The translations under genes were made by a program, and so were the position numbers. A stretch of 41,663 nucleotides of DNA from positions 1-41,663 of the forward strand of contig CAZBPZ010000004.1 in assembly GCA_964493955.1 (NCBI GenBank), in the 5' to 3' direction. This DNA comes from CAZBPZ01 sp964493955 (GTDB lineage Bacteria > Chloroflexota > Dehalococcoidia > Dehalococcoidales > Fen-1064). The notes beneath the pieces were generated by a model that searched no databases, was not told where the DNA came from, and was given only the letters and a program-made list of their open reading frames with translations. Positions 38,326 through 41,663 of this stretch are shown here, one piece after another (the first letter of the stretch is position 1; every line of letters starts with the position of its first letter).

Positions 38326-39409
38326 CACCCTGGGCAGGCTCTTTCGCATCACCAGCTTCGGAGAGAGCCACGGCCGCTGTATCGGCGTCGTCATCGACGG
38401 CTGCCCGGCCGGGCTGCCGCTCACCGAAGCGGATATTCAGCAGGAGCTAGACCGCCGCCGCCCCGGCAGTGGTCCCGCCAGCACCCCGCGCTCCGAGGAA
38501 GACCGGGCCGAGATACTATCGGGTATCTTCAACGGCCACACCACCGGCGCCCCCATTTGCGTGCTCGTCTGGAACAGAGATACTGTTTCCAGCCAGTATG
38601 AGAAGACCCGGCACCTGCTGCGGCCGGGCCACGCCGACTTCACCACCCGCGTGAAGTACGGTGGCTATAGCGACTACCGCGGTGGGGGGCGCTTCTCGGG
38701 CCGCATCACCGCCTCCTTTGTCATGGCGGGGGCGGTCGCCCGCAAGCTGCTGGGGCGTATCGGGGTGCAGATTGCGGCCCACACGGTGGAAATCGGTGGT
38801 ATTGAGGCCGCACCCGTGGAACAGGCTGCCATTCGCGACAAGGCCGAGTCCGACCCGCTCCGCTGTGCCGACCCGGCCGCCTCGGCCCGGATGCTGGCCG
38901 CGGTTGAACAGGCCCGCGCCGAAGGCGACAGCCTGGGCGGCGTCATTGAGGGAGTGGCCCTGGGCGTGCCTGCCGGACTGGGCCAGCCGGTCTTCGGCAC
39001 ACTGGAGGGCGAGCTGGCCCGGGCGCTCTTCGCCATCCCGGCCGTCAAGGGGGTGGAGTTCGGGGCCGGCTTTGCCGCGGCCCGAAAACGGGGCTCGGAG
39101 AACAACGACCCGTTTACCCTTGACGGCGGGCGTATCGTCACCACCAGCAATAATGCCGGCGGCATCCTGGGCGGCCTCAGCACCGGCATGCCCCTGGTGG
39201 TGCGTGTTGCCGTCAAGCCCACCCCCTCCATCCCGAAGGAACAGGCCACGGTGGACCTGGACAGGATGGCCCCGGCCACCGTGGCCACCCAGGGGCGGCA
39301 TGACGCCTGCATCGTGCCGCGGGCGGTGCCGGTGGTAGAAGCGATGATGGCCGTGGTACTCTGTGACATGGCCCGGCAGGCGGGCCTTATCCCGGAGGTG
39401 GCTGGATGA
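38318..39409 (+). CDS. aroC: chorismate synthase
   Basis: A 363-residue FMN-dependent enzyme that converts EPSP to chorismate. The N-terminal LFRITSFGESHGRCIGVVIDGCPAGLPL, then LLRPGHADFTTRVKYG, DYRGGGRFSGRITASFVMAGAVA, NNDPF and STGMPLVVRVAVKPTPSI are all diagnostic. ATGAGTAA overlap with aroA and ATGA overlap with pheA indicate translational coupling. Confidence 0.97.
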   Translation: MSNTLGRLFRITSFGESHGRCIGVVIDGCPAGLPLTEADIQQELDRRRPGSGPASTPRSEEDRAEILSGIFNGHTTGAPICVLVWNRDTVSSQYEKTRHLLRPGHADFTTRVKYGGYSDYRGGGRFSGRITASFVMAGAVARKLLGRIGVQIAAHTVEIGGIEAAPVEQAAIRDKAESDPLRCADPAASARMLAAVEQARAEGDSLGGVIEGVALGVPAGLGQPVFGTLEGELARALFAIPAVKGVEFGAGFAAARKRGSENNDPFTLDGGRIVTTSNNAGGILGGLSTGMPLVVRVAVKPTPSIPKEQATVDLDRMAPATVATQGRHDACIVPRAVPVVEAMMAVVLCDMARQAGLIPEVAG

Positions 39410-40473
39410 GCCTGGAGGACCTGAGGAAGCAGATAGACAGGGTAGACGAGCAAATCGTCCGGCTGATTGCTGAGCGCATGCGCACCGCCCAGGAGATTGG
39501 CCAGGAGAAGAGGCAACGGGGCCTGCCGGTGGAGGACCTCAGCCGCGAGCAGGAAGTCCTGGCCCGTGTGCGGGAGATTGCCGAGCGGGAGAAAATAAGC
39601 GTTGAGGGTGTTGAGGCCATCTACCGCCGCATCATCAACCTCTCCAAGAGTGTCGAAGGCCTCAGGGTGGCCTTCCAGGGAGAGCTCGGGGCCTACAGCG
39701 AAGAGGCGGCCGTCAGCTTCTTCGGTCCGGCCATCGACCTCACCCCCTGCGAGACGCTGGAGATGGTATTTGACAAGGTAGAACGGGGTGATGCTCATTT
39801 CGGAGTCGTTCCCATTGAAAACTCACTTGAGGGCAGTATCAGCCGGGCCTACGACCTGATGCTGGAATCAAATCTCAAGGTGCGCGGCGAGATTGAGCTG
39901 CGGGTCATCCACTGTCTCATTGCCAACCCCGGGGCCAGGCTGGACCTGGTACGGCGCGTCTATTCCCACCCGCAGGCACTCGGTCAGTGCGGGATGTTCC
40001 TGCGCCACCTGGACGCCCAGCTCATCCCCACCTACGATACTGCCGGCAGTGTCAAGATGATAAAGGAGCGGGGCATCACCGACGGGGCCGCCATTGCCAG
40101 CCTGCGCGCCGCCGAGATTTACGGCATGGAGGTGCTGGCCCAGGAAATAGAGGACAACCCCAATAACTTCACCCGCTTTTTCGTGCTGGCCAAGCATGAC
40201 CACCCCCGTACCGGCAAGGACAAGACGTCAATCGTCTTCTCCGTAAGTCACCGGCCGGGAGCGCTCTACAACCTCCTGCGCGAGCTGGCCGCCAGCCAGG
40301 TGAACCTGACCAAGATTGAGTCCCGCCCCACCCGCCAGCGCCCCTGGGAGTACAACTTCTACCTGGACTTTGAAGGGCACCGCGAGGACACCGCCCCCCG
40401 CGAGGCCCTGAGCAAGATTGAAGAGGTAGCGCTCTTCGTCAAGGTGCTGGGCTCATACCCCAGGGCCACTTGA
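39406..40473 (+). CDS. pheA: bifunctional chorismate mutase/prephenate dehydratase (P-protein)
   Basis: A 355-residue protein with three parts. Residues 1-85 are an AroQ chorismate mutase (LRKQIDRVDEQIVRLIAERM, then the helix with IYRRIINLSK). Residues about 87-265 are prephenate dehydratase (VAFQGELGAYSEEAA, VPIENSLEGSI, and the NNFTRFFVL catalytic Thr-Arg-Phe). Residues about 275-350 are an ACT domain with RPGALYNLLRELA and KIESRPT, the Phe feedback site. It commits chorismate to phenylalanine and should be feedback-inhibited by Phe. Confidence 0.96.
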   Translation: MSLEDLRKQIDRVDEQIVRLIAERMRTAQEIGQEKRQRGLPVEDLSREQEVLARVREIAEREKISVEGVEAIYRRIINLSKSVEGLRVAFQGELGAYSEEAAVSFFGPAIDLTPCETLEMVFDKVERGDAHFGVVPIENSLEGSISRAYDLMLESNLKVRGEIELRVIHCLIANPGARLDLVRRVYSHPQALGQCGMFLRHLDAQLIPTYDTAGSVKMIKERGITDGAAIASLRAAEIYGMEVLAQEIEDNPNNFTRFFVLAKHDHPRTGKDKTSIVFSVSHRPGALYNLLRELAASQVNLTKIESRPTRQRPWEYNFYLDFEGHREDTAPREALSKIEEVALFVKVLGSYPRAT

Positions 40474-40488
40474 GAAGGGAGGCCCGAA

Positions 40489-41367
40489 ATCAAAAGACTC
40501 AGGATTGCCATCATCGGCGGTTCCGGCAAGATGGGGCAGTGGTTTGCCCGCCTCCTCCTCGAGGAAGGGCACGAGGTGCTGCTGGTGGGCCGCCGGGCCG
40601 AAAAGCTGCACCGGGTGCAGGCATCCCTCCCGGTGGAAGTCACCACCGAGATGGACCGCGTAGCCGGGAGCGACGTCATCATCATCTCGGTGCCGCCGCA
40701 GGCCTTCGAAGGAGTCACCGCCGAGGTGGGCCGCCACACCCGCCGGGGGCAGGTGGTAACCGACCTCACCTCGCTCAAGCTGGCACCGGTTGAAGCCATG
40801 CACCGCCACGTCAGAGAGGCCACCGTGCTGGGGATGCACCCCGTCTTCGGCCCCGGTGCCCCCGGCCTGAGCAACCAGAATTTTGTCCTGACCCCCACCA
40901 GCGAGGACGAGAGGCGCCTGGCCGACAGGGTAAAGCAGTACCTGGAGGAGCGCGGGGCCCACGTTTCCCTGATGTCGCCGGCCGAGCACGACGAGGTGAT
41001 GACGGTGGTACTGGGGCTGGCCCACTTCATTGCCATTACGGCGGCGGACGTCCTGCTGCACGAAAAGCACTTCCAGGCCATGAAAGCCGTGGGCGGCACC
41101 ACCTTCAAGGTGCTGTACACCCTGGTGGAGAGCGTCATCTCGGAAGACCCGGAGCTCTATGCCTGGCTGCAGATGAGTTTCCCGGCGCTCCCCGGGAAAG
41201 AGGGCCACTTCGTAGCGACGGCCGCCGCCTGGGCCGAGCTGGTGAAACGGGGCGACCACCGGGCCTTCGTGGAACGCATGGCGGAGCTGCAGAAGATACT
41301 GGAGCAGACCGACCCGCAGTTCCAGCAGGCCTACCGCGACATGTACCGCATCACCGGGGAGTTGTAG
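40489..41367 (+). CDS. tyrA: prephenate dehydrogenase, likely AUC start
   Basis: A 292-residue enzyme that forms 4-hydroxyphenylpyruvate for tyrosine. The NAD motif IAIIGGSGKMGQWFARLLL and the active-site GMHPVFGPGAPGL are clear. The first ATG in frame, at 40531, would cut off beta-strand 1 and half of the dinucleotide motif. Between the pheA stop (40471-40473, same frame) and that ATG there is no ATG, GTG or TTG. AAGGGAGG at 40475-40482 is spaced 6 bases from ATC 40489, so initiation at AUC, encoding IKRLRIAIIGG, is the best reading. A miscalled ATG or readthrough from pheA are alternatives. No ACT domain is present. Confidence 0.88.
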   Translation: MKRLRIAIIGGSGKMGQWFARLLLEEGHEVLLVGRRAEKLHRVQASLPVEVTTEMDRVAGSDVIIISVPPQAFEGVTAEVGRHTRRGQVVTDLTSLKLAPVEAMHRHVREATVLGMHPVFGPGAPGLSNQNFVLTPTSEDERRLADRVKQYLEERGAHVSLMSPAEHDEVMTVVLGLAHFIAITAADVLLHEKHFQAMKAVGGTTFKVLYTLVESVISEDPELYAWLQMSFPALPGKEGHFVATAAAWAELVKRGDHRAFVERMAELQKILEQTDPQFQQAYRDMYRITGEL

Positions 41368-41373
41368 GTACCC

Positions 41374-41663
41374 TCAGGGCCGCGCCTTCCCCTCGATGAA
41401 GGCCCGCACCTCGTCGTCGCTGACGGAACGCCCGGTAATGGTGGCGGCGTCCTGCCGGGCCAGCCAGAGCACCGCCTCGGCTATCTCCTCGGGCCGCTTC
41501 ATCCGCGCCAGCAGCCCGTCGTCCAGCTTCACGTCCTTGAAGACCAGCTTGAAGCCGTCGGTCAGCACCGCGCCCTGTGGGTAAAGGGCATTGACGGCAA
41601 TATTGTACTCCGCCACCTCCTGTGCCAGGCCCCAGCAGAACAGCTCGATACCCGCCTTGGTAA
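41374..41663 (-). CDS. short-chain dehydrogenase/reductase, partial
   Basis: The gene enters from beyond the right edge, and only its C-terminal 96 residues are seen. The frame reads TKAGIELFCWGLAQEVAEYN, which starts at the TK of the YxxxTKAG catalytic helix of SDR proteins, then the NALYPQGAVLTDG loop, and a C-terminal MKRPEEIAEAVLWLA followed by ITGRSVSDDEV. Oxidoreductase with NAD(P), substrate unknown. It converges on tyrA with 6 bases between the stops and no terminator. Confidence 0.8.
   Translation of the reverse strand, partial: TKAGIELFCWGLAQEVAEYNIAVNALYPQGAVLTDGFKLVFKDVKLDDGLLARMKRPEEIAEAVLWLARQDAATITGRSVSDDEVRAFIEGKARP

Noticed and set aside
1..41663. tRNA, rRNA, CRISPR arrays, insertion sequences, prophage or integrase genes
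   Set aside because: None seen on reading both strands; no transposase-like protein, repeat-spacer pattern or tRNA-like cloverleaf with CCA end stood out.

Overview
The window is high-GC bacterial DNA with long same-strand gene runs and little intergenic space. Gene content fits a Chloroflexota genome, most likely a Dehalococcoidia-like lineage: a complete shikimate-to-prephenate operon in the order aroF-aroB-aroD-aroE-aroK-aroA-aroC-pheA-tyrA, a PilM-PilN fusion, an archaellin-like filament subunit in a bacterium, and a stand-alone tubulin/FtsZ-superfamily protein. This placement is inference, since there is no rRNA in the window. The sequence looks like a metagenome scaffold: it has two 100-N joins, and one of them is flanked by an exact 55-bp duplication that marks an artificial gap.

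1-5.6 kb: the tail of a type IV pilus operon on the + strand (three pilin-like or minor-subunit proteins, a PilO-like protein, a PilM-PilN fusion and PilT), convergent with a major-pilin-like gene on the - strand whose coding sequence is split by the artificial gap. 5.8-12.4 kb: a signalling block with a membrane GAF-GGDEF diguanylate cyclase, a NarL-type regulator lacking the receiver acidic pair, a GH3-superfamily adenylating-enzyme relative with degenerate motifs, and a 7TM-GAF-HD-GYP phosphodiesterase. 12.4-14.6 kb: a secreted protein cut by the second gap, a PfkB-family kinase, and the archaellin-like subunit behind a leader with three hairpins. The c-di-GMP genes therefore lie between two filament systems.

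14.9-20.0 kb: two glycan genes on the - strand, one a 1231-residue glycosyltransferase-GH130 fusion with a large unassigned middle, the other a GT4-like transferase. 20.2-22.2 kb: a hypothetical protein and the tubulin-like GTPase, each with a good sigma70-type promoter. 22.3-24.9 kb: a DUF4382 lipoprotein with a di-heme tail and a CoA-disulfide-reductase/rhodanese fusion. 25.0-32.6 kb: mixed metabolic genes (Cof-type HAD, ornithine-cyclodeaminase family, crotonase, SagB-type oxidoreductase, TauE/SafE exporter, MtnX-like phosphatase, sirtuin, MFS transporter), several with recognisable promoters and very short leaders.

32.6-41.4 kb: the aromatic amino-acid operon. Its leader carries the most striking signal in the window: a 23-codon peptide with seven consecutive aromatic codons (YYWYYFF), an intrinsic terminator, and an 11-nt segment inside the peptide gene that is perfectly complementary to the terminator 5' arm and loop. 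This is a complete sequence-level case for ribosome-mediated attenuation of the whole operon. Within the operon, aroA carries a one-base frameshift at a C8 run, the aroF-aroB junction is partly duplicated, and tyrA appears to start at AUC. A similar AUA start is implied for the SagB-like gene. The window ends in a partial short-chain dehydrogenase.
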